64,000 nucleotides of DNA, taken from assembly GCA_964537505.1 (NCBI GenBank), contig CAZICK010000002.1, positions 1-64,000 on the forward strand, in the 5' to 3' direction. Positions within the stretch are counted from its first letter, which is position 1. Each line of letters begins with the position of its first letter. The DNA comes from DAINBT01 sp036732785 (GTDB lineage Bacteria; Planctomycetota; Phycisphaerae; Sedimentisphaerales; SM23-30). Both the position numbers and the translations under genes were made by a program. This document shows, in pieces, positions 9,825 to 19,718 of the stretch. Below the pieces are notes generated by a model. The model was not told the origin of the DNA, ran no database searches, and saw nothing but the letters and a program-made list of their open reading frames with translations.

Positions 9825-10562
9825 TTATTTCAGGGAATCGCGTTGGGCGGTGAGTACGGCCGCGAAAGTCACAGCGGCGGTCTCCACCCGAAGAATGGCA
9901 TCGCTTAGGCGGACAGGTTGGCCGCCGTGGTCTCGCAGAAGCATTTGTTCCTCGTCGGTCAACCCGCCTTCAGGACCGATAAATGCCACCACATCGCTGC
10001 CTTCGCCTGCATCACCATGCCCCTGCTGAACCAGCGGCCCTCCTTCAGGGCTGCCGAACAGAACTCGCATCTGGAGATAATCCTTTTTGACCGTTTCCAA
10101 TATCTGATCCAGCGGCACGGGCAAGTCGAGTTGTGGCAGGAACAGCCGACCGGACTGTTTGGCCGCCGCGATTGCCAAATTCCGCCACCGCTGGGCGATT
10201 TCGGGATTCTTGGGTTGTTTGACGGTCCGTTCGAATAATATCGGACATATCCGATCGACGCCAAGCTCGGTGCACTTGGCGATCAGCCAGTCAAAGCGAT
10301 CGCCTTTGGCAACCGCCGGGGCGATGATTATTCGCTGGTCTTTGGGTCTGGGTACAACCTGTAACTGTTCCACCTGCACTGTAGCTTTACGGGTCCTGGC
10401 GGTTGTCACTGTGGCAACCGCCAGCGTTCCACTGCCATCGAACAGCTCGACCTTATCACCTGCCTGCAATCTCAGCACCGCAGCCAGATGATGAGCCTCA
10501 GTGACAGAAAGCTCTATAGAGGCCTTTTTTATCGGACGACAATAAAAACGAAATATTTTCAC
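9825..10562 (-). CDS. rsmE: 16S rRNA (uracil1498-N3)-methyltransferase
   Basis: SPOUT-family methyltransferase of about 245 residues that N3-methylates U1498 of 16S rRNA using S-adenosylmethionine. Recognisable RsmE features are an N-terminal PUA-like barrel (HHLAAVLRLQAGDKVELFDG), the KGDRFDWLIAKCTELGVDRI segment, FERTVKQ, and the C-terminal SAM knot FIGPEGGLTDEE with ILRVETAAV. The longest frame starts with GTG at 10586, but the GTG at 10562 has GGGGAG placed correctly and gives the usual short N-terminus (VKIFRFYC). The gene stands alone, about 180 bp upstream of tdh in the same direction. Confidence 0.95.
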   Translation of the reverse strand: MKIFRFYCRPIKKASIELSVTEAHHLAAVLRLQAGDKVELFDGSGTLAVATVTTARTRKATVQVEQLQVVPRPKDQRIIIAPAVAKGDRFDWLIAKCTELGVDRICPILFERTVKQPKNPEIAQRWRNLAIAAAKQSGRLFLPQLDLPVPLDQILETVKKDYLQMRVLFGSPEGGPLVQQGHGDAGEGSDVVAFIGPEGGLTDEEQMLLRDHGGQPVRLSDAILRVETAAVTFAAVLTAQRDSLK

Positions 10563-10805
10563 AGCCACTCCCCATTTATTTATCACAATTATCTGACAGG
10601 CCCTAGATTACCAGTGTTTTTCAGCCGATAGAGGCTAAAGCGTTTAGTCTGGGTGAAATTGTGCCCGGAAGGACGGTAAAATATTTATGTTAGTTCGAAT
10701 TCACACAACTCCGTTTGGTTCTGAGTTTTCGTTTGGCTGGATGCTATTGCCAACATTATATGTTTAACCTCGGTTTTGCAAAACCCTAATTAGAAGATAA
10801 AAAAT

Positions 10806-11753
10806 ATGTCTGAGGAATCGTCAAAAGATAAAGATTCGGTTAACCGCGATCCGGAGACGCCGGCCGCTGATAACAATTCTGAAGATTCGCCAGGTCGGAC
10901 CACAGATTCTTCGAAGGACCCGGCAGATAAATCTAAATCCGACAAAACCCCCTCGAAAAGGACAAACCCGTCCGATATAGACAGTCTTTTGTCGGACGTA
11001 ACAGCCTCCCTGGATGACTTAGAAAACCAGTTAGGCGAATCGAGCAGTGACCCTGCGATGGACTTAGTGGATACTACCGGCGGGTCCACACCCAACCGTA
11101 AAATAACCGGGGGAGAGAAGAACATGGATCTGACCCAAAAGAGTGACAAGCTCGACCAGGTTGACAGTACCCTGGAAGAACTGGAAAAGGAGCTTAGTAA
11201 CCTGACCGAGGGAATAAACATCGAACAAGACGACGCAGAAGTATCCTCCGAGAGTGAAACTGTCCAGGAGAAAGGGTCGCCTTGTCAGGAAGAAATTAGT
11301 GAAGATAACATCGATGACTTTTTGTCCCAGGCTGCCCAGGAGATAACAGAGGACGAAGAAATCGACGAAGCACTGTCGATCATCGATCAGTTGCCAGACC
11401 TGGCAATGGACTCGCAGGAAGAGGAAAAAACAACAGACACACAAGCTCAATACACCACGGTCGAAGTGGACGAAGATACCGAGGAAAGCCAAGCCCAGCG
11501 GATAGTAACGGAAGAACCGGCTGAGATCGAGGGCAAAGAACAAACATCCAAACAGCAGCCGGAACGAACCACAATCGACGATTCCGGCCAGTTTGGTCTG
11601 CCACAACGGGTGCTGATACAATCACTGGAGACGGCAAATAAACCGTTCGGCTTTGTACCGGAAGGGTTCAAGGACACCCTTGGTCTCGTTGCGGTAGTTA
11701 CTCTGCTTGTTGCCACAGTTGCCGCAGTACTGATACTTTGGGCCAGCAGTTGA
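10806..11753 (+). CDS. Acidic, low-complexity tail-anchored protein
   Basis: Unrecognised protein of 315 residues. Residues 1-240 are very rich in Ser, Asp, Glu, Lys and Thr with almost no hydrophobic core, so they are probably disordered; short leucine-containing stretches such as DLTQKSDKLDQVDSTLEELE and SDIDSLLSDVTASLDDLENQ could form helices or coiled coils. A single hydrophobic helix, VAVVTLLVATVAAVLILW (about 294-312), lies at the very C-terminus with no signal peptide, giving a tail-anchored topology with the acidic region in the cytoplasm. No enzyme motif is seen. It lies divergent from rsmE and convergent with a tiny membrane protein. A scaffold or chromosome/envelope-organising role is only a guess. 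Confidence 0.7.
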   Translation: MSEESSKDKDSVNRDPETPAADNNSEDSPGRTTDSSKDPADKSKSDKTPSKRTNPSDIDSLLSDVTASLDDLENQLGESSSDPAMDLVDTTGGSTPNRKITGGEKNMDLTQKSDKLDQVDSTLEELEKELSNLTEGINIEQDDAEVSSESETVQEKGSPCQEEISEDNIDDFLSQAAQEITEDEEIDEALSIIDQLPDLAMDSQEEEKTTDTQAQYTTVEVDEDTEESQAQRIVTEEPAEIEGKEQTSKQQPERTTIDDSGQFGLPQRVLIQSLETANKPFGFVPEGFKDTLGLVAVVTLLVATVAAVLILWASS

Positions 11754-11810
11754 CGGGGAAGAAGATCGGCTCTCACCGCTTGAAGCCCTGTCATGCTGTT
11801 TGTTGTCATT

Positions 11811-11924
11811 TCACCCGCCATCGCCGCGTTTTTTGAGAATCAGTGCCGCTACAATCAAAACAACACCAACGATTGCAACAACCCATTGCCAGGTAGCAGC
11901 AACAATCAAGTTTAAATTTTCCAT
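11811..11924 (-). CDS. Small single-span membrane protein (37 aa)
   Basis: A 37-codon frame begins MENLNLIVAATWQW, continues with the hydrophobic helix VVAIVGVVLIVAALIL and ends KKRGDGG. GAGGAG eight bases before the ATG is a strong ribosome-binding site, which is the main reason to call such a short gene. The topology is one transmembrane helix with a basic C-terminal end. It is transcribed toward the acidic tail-anchored gene on the other strand. No family is recognised. Confidence 0.6.
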   Translation of the reverse strand: MENLNLIVAATWQWVVAIVGVVLIVAALILKKRGDGG

Positions 11925-12175
11925 AGTGTAAGCTCCTCTAAAACCTCATCAAACCATCCCATTTACAAATACCAAACACTTTTTTACGTGGGCGCAATTC
12001 TACCGGTCTAATCGGCCCGGTCAAGTCTTTTTATTTCAATTTCCTTGGAGAAAATGGCTGGATAAACACGATATTATAGTCGAGGAATATGTGTGCAGGC
12101 GGTATCTGTACGCTGATATCGCCGTTTTCAGTACTGGCAACCGCATTTGGAGTTTTTGTTGTGGGAGACAAATAA

Positions 12176-13513
12176 ATGAATTCTGTCGGACACATAACAG
12201 TACTGTTGATTTTGTCAGTGGTGGTTTTGTTTCTGCACAGTCAAGCGGCGGCACAAAGCAGGGAAGATTACGGCTCTCTGGTAAAGCAAGTAGATATTTT
12301 ACTGGGTGATACGGAAGAAGTCAGCCATTTGCCAAAGGAGAATATACCGAAAATCCACGGTTTTTTGGAGGGTCGGGTCGGTTATCGACTGGTCAAAGAC
12401 GCGTTTGAAGACGACATGTTGATGGGAGAAACCCGGCTGCAACTTCAGACGTCCTCGAGGTTGAGTGCAATCGAACTGAACTTTAAGGGCGATGCGATTG
12501 GGGATATGGTAACTGAACAGGGCGAATTCGATCTGCGTGAAGGGAATATCGCCTTTAACCTTTTTGGTTTTTCGGATGTCACCGTGGGAAGGCAGATTCT
12601 TACCTGGGGAACCGGCGATCTGGTGTTTATAAACGATTTGTTTCCCAAAGATTGGCGGTCGTTCTACATTGGTCGAGATGAGGAATATCTCAATGCCCCT
12701 TCTGACGCCGCCAAGCTGACACTCCACGGCGATTGGGCCAATCTTGATGTGGTTTACACTCCAAAATTCGATCCTGACCGCTATCCGACCGGTCAGAGAC
12801 TCTCGTTTTACGACCCTTTATTTGGCGGGATCACCGGCGATCCCGTTATCAGTACTGACACACCAGATCGTTGGTTTCAGGATGATGAGATAGCAGTGCG
12901 GTTGTATAAGAACATTGACAATTGTGAATATGCCATTTACGCATATCGTGGGTTTTGGAAAAGTCCCAGCGGCACAATACTATTCGAAGAGGTTTTTTTC
13001 CCTGATCTTAGTGTTTATGGCGCCAGTTTGCGTGGCGACATGGTCACCGGTACGGGCAATGTGGAATTTGGTTATTATCAGTCCGACGACAACGAAAGCG
13101 GCAATGATCCTCTCGTAAATAATTCTGAACTGCGATTTCTGACCGGCTACACCAGCGAACTTTCCGAAGGTTATACGGCCAGCCTGCAATATTACCTGGA
13201 ATACATGACCGACTGGAGCACTTACTATGCCAACCTGCCGATAGAACTACCTTTACGGGACCGTACCAGGCATCTGATAACCATGCGGCTGACCAGACTG
13301 CTGCTGAAGCAAAATCTGCGTCTGGACATGTTCACCTACTTCTCCCCGACCGACAAGGACGCATACTTACGGCCGAGCGCGAGCTACAAAATTAACGACA
13401 ACCTGACCGTCGAATGTGGAGCAAATGTGTTCCTGGGAGATTACCCCAACACTGCCTTCGGACAGCTTCACAATAACACCAATATTTACTCGGCGATCCG
13501 ATACAGCTTCTAG
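12176..13513 (+). CDS. Outer-membrane beta-barrel protein (DUF1302/porin-like)
   Basis: Exported protein of 445 residues. A signal peptide (about 1-28, ending SQAAAQS) is followed by many alternating amphipathic strands. The segment VTVGRQILTWGTGDLVFIND (about 133-152) resembles the Q-x-WG barrel motif of DUF1302-type outer-membrane proteins. The chain ends RYSF, the aromatic C-terminus that BAM recognises in outer-membrane barrels. The start is backed by GGGAG upstream. Substrate and partners are unknown. It ends 18 bp from the convergent subtilase gene. Alternative: a generic alginate- or phosphate-type porin. Confidence 0.75.
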   Translation: MNSVGHITVLLILSVVVLFLHSQAAAQSREDYGSLVKQVDILLGDTEEVSHLPKENIPKIHGFLEGRVGYRLVKDAFEDDMLMGETRLQLQTSSRLSAIELNFKGDAIGDMVTEQGEFDLREGNIAFNLFGFSDVTVGRQILTWGTGDLVFINDLFPKDWRSFYIGRDEEYLNAPSDAAKLTLHGDWANLDVVYTPKFDPDRYPTGQRLSFYDPLFGGITGDPVISTDTPDRWFQDDEIAVRLYKNIDNCEYAIYAYRGFWKSPSGTILFEEVFFPDLSVYGASLRGDMVTGTGNVEFGYYQSDDNESGNDPLVNNSELRFLTGYTSELSEGYTASLQYYLEYMTDWSTYYANLPIELPLRDRTRHLITMRLTRLLLKQNLRLDMFTYFSPTDKDAYLRPSASYKINDNLTVECGANVFLGDYPNTAFGQLHNNTNIYSAIRYSF

Positions 13514-13531
13514 CAAACACTACTACGATTG

Positions 13532-16500
13532 TCAATTCTCGTGCCAGCTTGTCATCCGGGACCAATCATCGATAAACAAGGCAAAGTCCGCTAAATCAAC
13601 CGTACCGTTTCGATTCAAATCACCAGGCTGTTCTTCCCGGGTTACAAGCCAATCCGACGACTGTTTGCTGAAATCTTCCAAATCGACAACACCGTCATTG
13701 GTTATATCCGCCAGCATCGCCCAACCATGCGGAGCCATACTCGCCTCGGTCGTGCCGCCGTAAGCGCCCATATTAAGCCGTAAGTTTACCCCCCATTGAT
13801 TATCCGGATCGTCCGGCACGCTAATCGGCTCGTCACCTAGCGATGATGCCGGATTGCCCGCGTCGATACACCTGCTGGTTACCGTATCCTGTACCCAACT
13901 TTCAGCCTGGGCATCCCAACGCCAGCCTTCGCTTTTCAAATGGTAATCGCCGCCTGCAGTATCCACAAAAAACGGATCGACGTTGATATTATACACGCCG
14001 GAATAACCACCACGAATGTCACTGTATGAAATCGAAGCGTCACCGTCCACTTCGGTTATCCCCTCCACGCCACCACCCCAGAGAATGCAGTTGGTGATAA
14101 CCGCCCCGGCACCATATAAACTCCTGCCGCCATCCGCAATATTTCCGGCAAATGTGCAACTGGTTATGATTGGTTTGCTGCCATCCCTGCAATAAACGCC
14201 GCCGCCCATCCAGGCCGTGTTATCGCTGATCATTGAGTTGGTGATCGTCGGGGCACTGGCAAAGTTGAAAATCGCCCCACCTTCGTCGGCAACATTCTCG
14301 CTGAACGTACAGTTAATAATCGTTGCGTCGCTGTAGTAAATGTTGCGTATTCCACCGCCCCAGTCCATAGCAGAGTTACCGATAAAAACGCAGTCCACGA
14401 TAGTGGGACTACTGGAGTAAATATTATTCATCCCGCCACCGTCGTTTCCGACCGCCGCATTACCGATGAATGTGCAATTGATAATCGTCGGACTGCTGCC
14501 GGTGTTATCTATCGCCCCGCCGTCCATACCAGCGGAATTTCCAATAAACATACAGTTGATAATTGTCGGACTACTGCCGTCACAACGGATCGCGCCGCCA
14601 CCGGGACGTACATCAAAATCGCCGTACGCATAACCGTTGGTAATGGTAAAACCGTCCAGGACAGACTCTTCGTCTTCCTCCCCGTGAAAATAAAACCCGC
14701 GATGAGGCTCCGCTTCCGTGCCGCTCGGATCGATGATACAATTGTCAGGACCGTTTTCACTTTTTACCGTGATAGCCCTTCCACCAAAATCAATATCGCG
14801 ATTTCCCGTTCCGATGTATCTTCCGTCTGCCACCAGCACGGTGCCGCCGTGCCATGACCGGTCGATTGCCTCCTGAATAGTATCGCATTCGCCCGGAACA
14901 TAGACTTCACCCGGCCCATTGGTGGTAAACGGATAGCATAAGCTGGTTGTCTTATTACCGGCGGCATCGGTAGCCTCGACAACAAAGAAATAATCCGTCT
15001 CTGGCAGGACACCGATTAATTCTATGCTATGGCTGGTCGCCGGACTCATGCGCACGCGCACGATCTCATTAGGCTCAGAGCAACTCTGACCACACAGCAC
15101 CAACACTGATGCAGGCTCATTGGTTTCAAAGGTGACTTCAGGCTTAGGACCTGCCGGGTCAATCTCGACATTACTTATAACCGGGCTTTCACAATCGGCC
15201 GCGGCCGTATCGGTTGCCACTGCCGAATTACCCGTGCCGTCGTCTTGATCTTCGTACGTTGCTGTGATAACGTCATTATGGACCATTTGCAGTGTCCCGT
15301 CTTCAACGCTCACAGTGTCGGACGAACTCGAAATTGCCACGCCAAAAACACCGATACCAGCGATCGTTTCGGTCAAGCTGACCGTTTCCAAATCTCCGCT
15401 GGTGGTGGAAAGAGACACCTCCTCGATACCGCCGCCGGCCAGATCACCATCGGCCAGCCATATATCTATTGTGCCGGAACACGAATAAAAATCATCCTCA
15501 ATCTTAACCACACCTGCAGAAGGGGCAGACGAAAGCACAGCGTTAAAAATATTAATGCGTCCATCTGACAGACAAATCCCGTCGGCGATAGGATCGGACG
15601 TCTCCATCAGAATCTCATATACGTCCGTGCAACTCAGGGTCGGATTCACCGCCAGTAACAGCGCGCAGGCGCCCGCGACATACGGACAGGCCATCGATGT
15701 GCCTGAGATAATTGTTGTGTAACCGTCATATACTGTGCCTCTCGACGTTCCGGCAGCCCGTAAAGACAAAATGTCAACTCCAGGCGCCGCCACGTCAACC
15801 AGGTTACCATAATTGGAAAACGGCGCTTTTTGATCGTTCGAATCGGTCGCCGCCACGGAAATCATATATTCGTAACTGGACGGATAATGGACTTCATTGG
15901 TATTGTCGTTACCCGCCGCCGCTACCATTATCACACCCTGACTATGAGCATAATTAATCGCTTCCGCCATCGCTTCGGAATAATCGCCCCCGCCCCAACT
16001 GTTGGATATAACATCAGCCCCTTCCTCCACCGCGTAGTAAAGTGCTTCCATCGCACCGCTTGTCGGGCCGAATCCATCTTCATTCATAAACTTAAGACCC
16101 ATTATCTGACCGTCCCAGCAGACCCCGCTGATATCCAAACCGTTATTGCCCTGAGCCGCAATTATCCCCGAACAGTGACTGCCGTGACCATGATCGTCGA
16201 TAGGATCGCTGTCGCGGTTGACAAAGTCGTAGCCATATATGTCATCGATATAGCCGTTGCCATCATCGTCAATCCCAGTGCCTCCGTTCGCTTCCAGTTC
16301 ATTGACCCACATATTGTTTTGTAAATCCCTGTGATTGTAGTCCACCCCGGTATCGACAACCGCAACCACAACATCCGAACCACCGGTATATATATCCCAC
16401 GCCTCGGGTGCGTCTATATCACAACCGTCAGTCCCAGGCGGGTGATTATATCTGCCGCTTTCCGGGTAATCCTGTCCCGTATTATTCAGCGGCCATTGGA

Positions 16501-17131
16501 TAGGATAGTCAGAATCGTTTGGCGTGACGCATATCGAAACGATATAATTCAATTCGGCGTACTCGACATCCGGATTGTCGTTATACGCCTCCACCACATC
16601 TTCCAGTGACTCTCCCGCATCAAGCTCAACTTTCAGTTTATATATCCCCGCCAGATCGGGAACCTCCATTCCCTCAGGCGCCCGCCTTAGCCTTTTGAGC
16701 CGGCGTCTTTCTTTTTTGCTCAGCGAGGAATTATCTTTGCTTTTCAGGGCTTCTAACCGTTTCCTTTTGGCTTCGAAGTCCTTGAAAACATTACTGATCT
16801 TTTTAACTTGATATCGCCGGTGCAACTCATCAAGACCCACGCCCAGCCCCGCTTCATCTAACCTTTTCCCCTGAGCCAGGTTCTTTCTCAGCTTCTCAGC
16901 CGCACCATTACTATATTTAACAACTATTTCATTCGCAACGTATCTTAAAGGCTTTTTGCCCGTTCCTTTATATGTCTGACTGTCCTGACCGCGATGGCTA
17001 CCTGGCGATTTCCACATCCCGCCATCCGGAGCACCCGCCCGATTTACATCCCCGTTAGCCGACATTACCGCCAAGACCGATAATATCGCAAACCACACCG
17101 TCAGAATGGATATTTGATTAGATATTCGCAC
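13532..17131 (-). CDS. Secreted subtilisin-like protease with beta-helix and dockerin-like tail
   Basis: A 1199-residue exported S8 protease. A signal peptide (about 1-27) precedes a propeptide with EIVVKYSNGAAEKL and DVEYAELNYIV (to about 197). The catalytic domain shows the full triad: Asp260 in VVDTGVD, His316 in HGHGSHCSG and Ser479 in SGTSMACP, with oxyanion Asn408 in AAAGNDN. Next come Ig/fibronectin-like segments (about 545-745) and a right-handed parallel beta-helix with repeated GNSA.DGGAI and SPTIINC turns (about 750-1090). Last is a dockerin-like pair of calcium loops, DITNDGVVDLEDF and DLNRNGTVDLADF. The beta-helix plus dockerin suggests attachment to, or action on, surface glycans or an extracellular complex. 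No cohesin gene is in the window. Confidence 0.93.
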   Translation of the reverse strand: MRISNQISILTVWFAILSVLAVMSANGDVNRAGAPDGGMWKSPGSHRGQDSQTYKGTGKKPLRYVANEIVVKYSNGAAEKLRKNLAQGKRLDEAGLGVGLDELHRRYQVKKISNVFKDFEAKRKRLEALKSKDNSSLSKKERRRLKRLRRAPEGMEVPDLAGIYKLKVELDAGESLEDVVEAYNDNPDVEYAELNYIVSICVTPNDSDYPIQWPLNNTGQDYPESGRYNHPPGTDGCDIDAPEAWDIYTGGSDVVVAVVDTGVDYNHRDLQNNMWVNELEANGGTGIDDDGNGYIDDIYGYDFVNRDSDPIDDHGHGSHCSGIIAAQGNNGLDISGVCWDGQIMGLKFMNEDGFGPTSGAMEALYYAVEEGADVISNSWGGGDYSEAMAEAINYAHSQGVIMVAAAGNDNTNEVHYPSSYEYMISVAATDSNDQKAPFSNYGNLVDVAAPGVDILSLRAAGTSRGTVYDGYTTIISGTSMACPYVAGACALLLAVNPTLSCTDVYEILMETSDPIADGICLSDGRINIFNAVLSSAPSAGVVKIEDDFYSCSGTIDIWLADGDLAGGGIEEVSLSTTSGDLETVSLTETIAGIGVFGVAISSSSDTVSVEDGTLQMVHNDVITATYEDQDDGTGNSAVATDTAAADCESPVISNVEIDPAGPKPEVTFETNEPASVLVLCGQSCSEPNEIVRVRMSPATSHSIELIGVLPETDYFFVVEATDAAGNKTTSLCYPFTTNGPGEVYVPGECDTIQEAIDRSWHGGTVLVADGRYIGTGNRDIDFGGRAITVKSENGPDNCIIDPSGTEAEPHRGFYFHGEEDEESVLDGFTITNGYAYGDFDVRPGGGAIRCDGSSPTIINCMFIGNSAGMDGGAIDNTGSSPTIINCTFIGNAAVGNDGGGMNNIYSSSPTIVDCVFIGNSAMDWGGGIRNIYYSDATIINCTFSENVADEGGAIFNFASAPTITNSMISDNTAWMGGGVYCRDGSKPIITSCTFAGNIADGGRSLYGAGAVITNCILWGGGVEGITEVDGDASISYSDIRGGYSGVYNINVDPFFVDTAGGDYHLKSEGWRWDAQAESWVQDTVTSRCIDAGNPASSLGDEPISVPDDPDNQWGVNLRLNMGAYGGTTEASMAPHGWAMLADITNDGVVDLEDFSKQSSDWLVTREEQPGDLNRNGTVDLADFALFIDDWSRMTSWHEN

Positions 17132-17382
17132 GATCTCTTTTCTCTTTGCCCCATAATTACCTGCCTCGCCTCCGGGAGGCCATAACTACACACATGAGAT
17201 AGTATGGTACCACACTCGGCTCATGTATGTCAAGCAAAAATTAGCCCGATAAACCAATCCCTGCGAGTCCGCAAAATTTTTGTACTGCCCGTCCTGGGCT
17301 TGCCGAAGCGAGTCTGCCAAAGGGAGCGATCCTCGAGCCGGCTTTACGAACAACCTGTATCAGCCGATAACCATAACAGCGG

Positions 17383-18054
17383 TTATACGCCATACTGTCG
17401 TAAATATTCCTCCATTTTCTCTTTTGTCGCATCGTCTATATAGACTTTACCATCGATGGCCCGGTTGTGCAGATGGTCAATAATCTCTTTGACGTTAACG
17501 ATGGAGTAAACCGCCAGATCGAATTTCCGCCCGATCTCCTGAACCGCTGACAGATCACCCTCTCCGCGTTCCATACGGTCCACCGAAACGATCACTCCGA
17601 CAACTTGACCGCTGCCTTGACAGGAAAGCAACTCCATCGACTCGCGTACGCTCGTCCCGGCGGTAATAACATCTTCGATAATCACCACCCGCTCGGCCCC
17701 TTCATACCGATGTCCGATCAGCGCCCCTTTTTCACCGTGGTCCTTTGCCTCTTTGCGGTTATAGCTGACCGACACATCATAGTCATGCTCTTCGCTCAAC
17801 GCGATCGAAGCAGTGACCGCCAGCGGAATGCCCTTATAAGCCGGCCCATAAAGATTATCAAATTCACGCCCGAAATACTCTATCAGAGCCGAGGCGTAAA
17901 ACCGTCCCAACTTCGCCAACTGCCGGCCCGTACGGTATTTTCCCGTATTGATAAAATAAGGCGTCTGCCGCCCGCTCTTTGTAACAAAATCGCCAAAGGT
18001 CAAAACATCGGACCTGACCAGAAACTCTATAAATTCTGTTTTGTATCGTTGCAT
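17383..18054 (-). CDS. pyrE: Orotate phosphoribosyltransferase
   Basis: Transfers phosphoribosyl from PRPP to orotate, giving OMP in pyrimidine synthesis; 223 residues. PYFINTGKYRTG and YGPAYKGIPLA are the orotate-binding segments of the PyrE family, NRKEAKDHGEKG is the mobile catalytic loop, and VVIIEDVITAGTSVRES is the PRPP-binding signature. The length is typical. It sits 67 bp downstream of ispG on the same strand and could be co-transcribed with it. Confidence 0.96.
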   Translation of the reverse strand: MQRYKTEFIEFLVRSDVLTFGDFVTKSGRQTPYFINTGKYRTGRQLAKLGRFYASALIEYFGREFDNLYGPAYKGIPLAVTASIALSEEHDYDVSVSYNRKEAKDHGEKGALIGHRYEGAERVVIIEDVITAGTSVRESMELLSCQGSGQVVGVIVSVDRMERGEGDLSAVQEIGRKFDLAVYSIVNVKEIIDHLHNRAIDGKVYIDDATKEKMEEYLRQYGV

Positions 18055-18120
18055 ACCTGACTCACCTTAAGTTTTTGACTTTTTAAATATTGCTTCCACG
18101 ATTGTGTGTTGTGTACCGGT

Positions 18121-19227
18121 TTATTTTGTGTTTTGATCGTCGATAAATATTTTCACCTGCTCGATCAGTGCATCGACAGCCATCTCGGCAGCTACGGTAG
18201 CGACTTTTTGTCCGCCGCGGTAAATAGCGGCCTTATTTTTTCCGCCACACAGAGCCACATCCGCCCCTTCCGCTTCGCCCGGCCCGTTCACCACGCATCC
18301 CATGACCGCCACGGTAATGGGCGATTTAATATCTGCCAGTACCTTTTCCACTTTCTCGGCCATAGCCGCGACATCGATTTCAGTTCGTCCGCAGGTAGGA
18401 CAGGCGATCAACTCCGGTCCCTGCCGGTCGCGCAATTTCAGCGTGTTTAGAATCTCCCACGCCACGGCAATCTCCACCAACGGATCACCGGTCAGCGAAA
18501 CGCGAATGGTATCTCCGATACCTTCGGCCAATAGTGTGCCCATCCCAACCGCCGAGCGCACCGCACCTGTTCGGACGGTCCCCCCGTGCGTTACACCCAG
18601 GTGCAGTGGATAATCGAACTTTTCACTTATCGCCCGATTAACTGCGATACAACCTGCCGCGTCATGGCACTTGGCCGAAAGCACCAGATTATCAAAATCG
18701 TTATCTTCAAAAATTCTTACGTATTCCCCCAACTTATCGATCATCAATGTGGCAATATCCTTACTGCCGTCCTCACCAGAGCGATCACTGCCGCGTGGGC
18801 GGATACTCCCCTGATTGACCCCAACCCGAATAGCCACACCATTGGCCCGGCAGGCACTGATAACCTCTTCCACCTGCCTGCGATCACTGATGTTACCGGG
18901 ATTGAGCCTGATCTTGCTAACGCCCGCCTCTATTGCTTCAATCGCACGCTGGTAATGAAAATGAACGTCGGCAACTATCGGCACCGAAACCTGCTCCAGA
19001 ATCTCCCTCAAGGCAGCGGTATCAGCCTTGGTCGGCACCGCCAGACGAACCACTTCACAATTCTCCCGAACCATTCGCCCGATCTGCTCTACGCACCTGT
19101 CAACTTCATGCGTCGGCACGTTGGCCATACTCTGCACCAGTATCGGCCCGCCGCCGCCCACAAACAAATCACCTATTTTGACCTTCCTGGTCACCCGTCG
19201 CGGTCCCAATGTCCTTGTAATACTCAT
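18121..19227 (-). CDS. ispG: 4-hydroxy-3-methylbut-2-en-1-yl diphosphate synthase
   Basis: IspG (GcpE) catalyses the penultimate step of the MEP isoprenoid pathway, reductively converting MEcPP to HMBPP; 368 residues. Conserved segments are PILVQSMANVPT, VADVHFHY, KIRLNPGNI and RVGVNQGS. The [4Fe-4S] ligands are visible as Cys276, Cys279 (ACPTCGRTEID) and Cys311 (AVMGCVVNGPGEAEGAD), with Glu318 as the fourth ligand position. The usual LGVTEAG segment, whose Glu I recall as catalytically important, reads LGVTHGG here (His214). This may be a lineage variant. The protein belongs to the short bacterial form without the plant-type insert. Confidence 0.95.
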   Translation of the reverse strand: MSITRTLGPRRVTRKVKIGDLFVGGGGPILVQSMANVPTHEVDRCVEQIGRMVRENCEVVRLAVPTKADTAALREILEQVSVPIVADVHFHYQRAIEAIEAGVSKIRLNPGNISDRRQVEEVISACRANGVAIRVGVNQGSIRPRGSDRSGEDGSKDIATLMIDKLGEYVRIFEDNDFDNLVLSAKCHDAAGCIAVNRAISEKFDYPLHLGVTHGGTVRTGAVRSAVGMGTLLAEGIGDTIRVSLTGDPLVEIAVAWEILNTLKLRDRQGPELIACPTCGRTEIDVAAMAEKVEKVLADIKSPITVAVMGCVVNGPGEAEGADVALCGGKNKAAIYRGGQKVATVAAEMAVDALIEQVKIFIDDQNTK

Positions 19228-19341
19228 ATTTGCTTACCATAAACCCTCGGAACGGATAAGTCAAGCGAGCACAAGCCCCAATTTTTAGAGGTTCCCTTTA
19301 GTTGATCAGGCTTTCTTCAATCGCCTGCGGGCTTTCTGTTT

Positions 19342-19707
19342 TCACGTTATGCGAAAAACAGAATCGTCGATAATTTCGCCGCAGTAGATACATGCCGCAT
19401 GTCGCGGCGAAATGCTGCGCTGACAGTTAGGACAACTGACCGCCGCAGATCGCTGGTTCTTACCGTCCAACTGACCGTCACGCATATCGATCATATAAAG
19501 CATTTCGTTAAGGTCGTCCTCGGTCAATTTGTGTTGACTCTTCATTATTTCCCACAGCGATTCATTGATCATCAAGGCCTTAGCCAGATTATCCTCCAGT
19601 ATTCTCATCCGATGCTGCAGATCGGAAACCTTAGCCGCTGCCGACGAATCTGTCCGCGTGCTCGTACCGGATGCCGATAAACCGGATATTGAAAATATTC
19701 CTTTCAT
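19342..19707 (-). CDS. Coiled-coil protein with C-terminal zinc ribbon
   Basis: Small cytoplasmic protein of 121 residues. A Ser/Thr-rich start (1-25) precedes an alpha-helical, coiled-coil-like stretch (about 27-80, VSDLQHRMRILEDNLAKAL). The C-terminus has a CxxC-x11-CxxC zinc ribbon: SCPNCQRSISPRHAACIYCG. No catalytic residues are seen. The family is not recognised. Upstream on its 5' side lies one copy of the dispersed ~89-bp element. A nucleic-acid-binding or adaptor role is possible but unproven. Confidence 0.7.
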   Translation of the reverse strand: MKGIFSISGLSASGTSTRTDSSAAAKVSDLQHRMRILEDNLAKALMINESLWEIMKSQHKLTEDDLNEMLYMIDMRDGQLDGKNQRSAAVSCPNCQRSISPRHAACIYCGEIIDDSVFRIT

Positions 19708-19718
19708 AGCAAACTCCT

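Noticed and set aside
11064..11621. 185-codon minus-strand frame opposite the acidic protein
   Set aside because: Its hydrophobic, Phe/Leu-rich product is the mirror of the Asp/Glu/Lys-rich coding strand.
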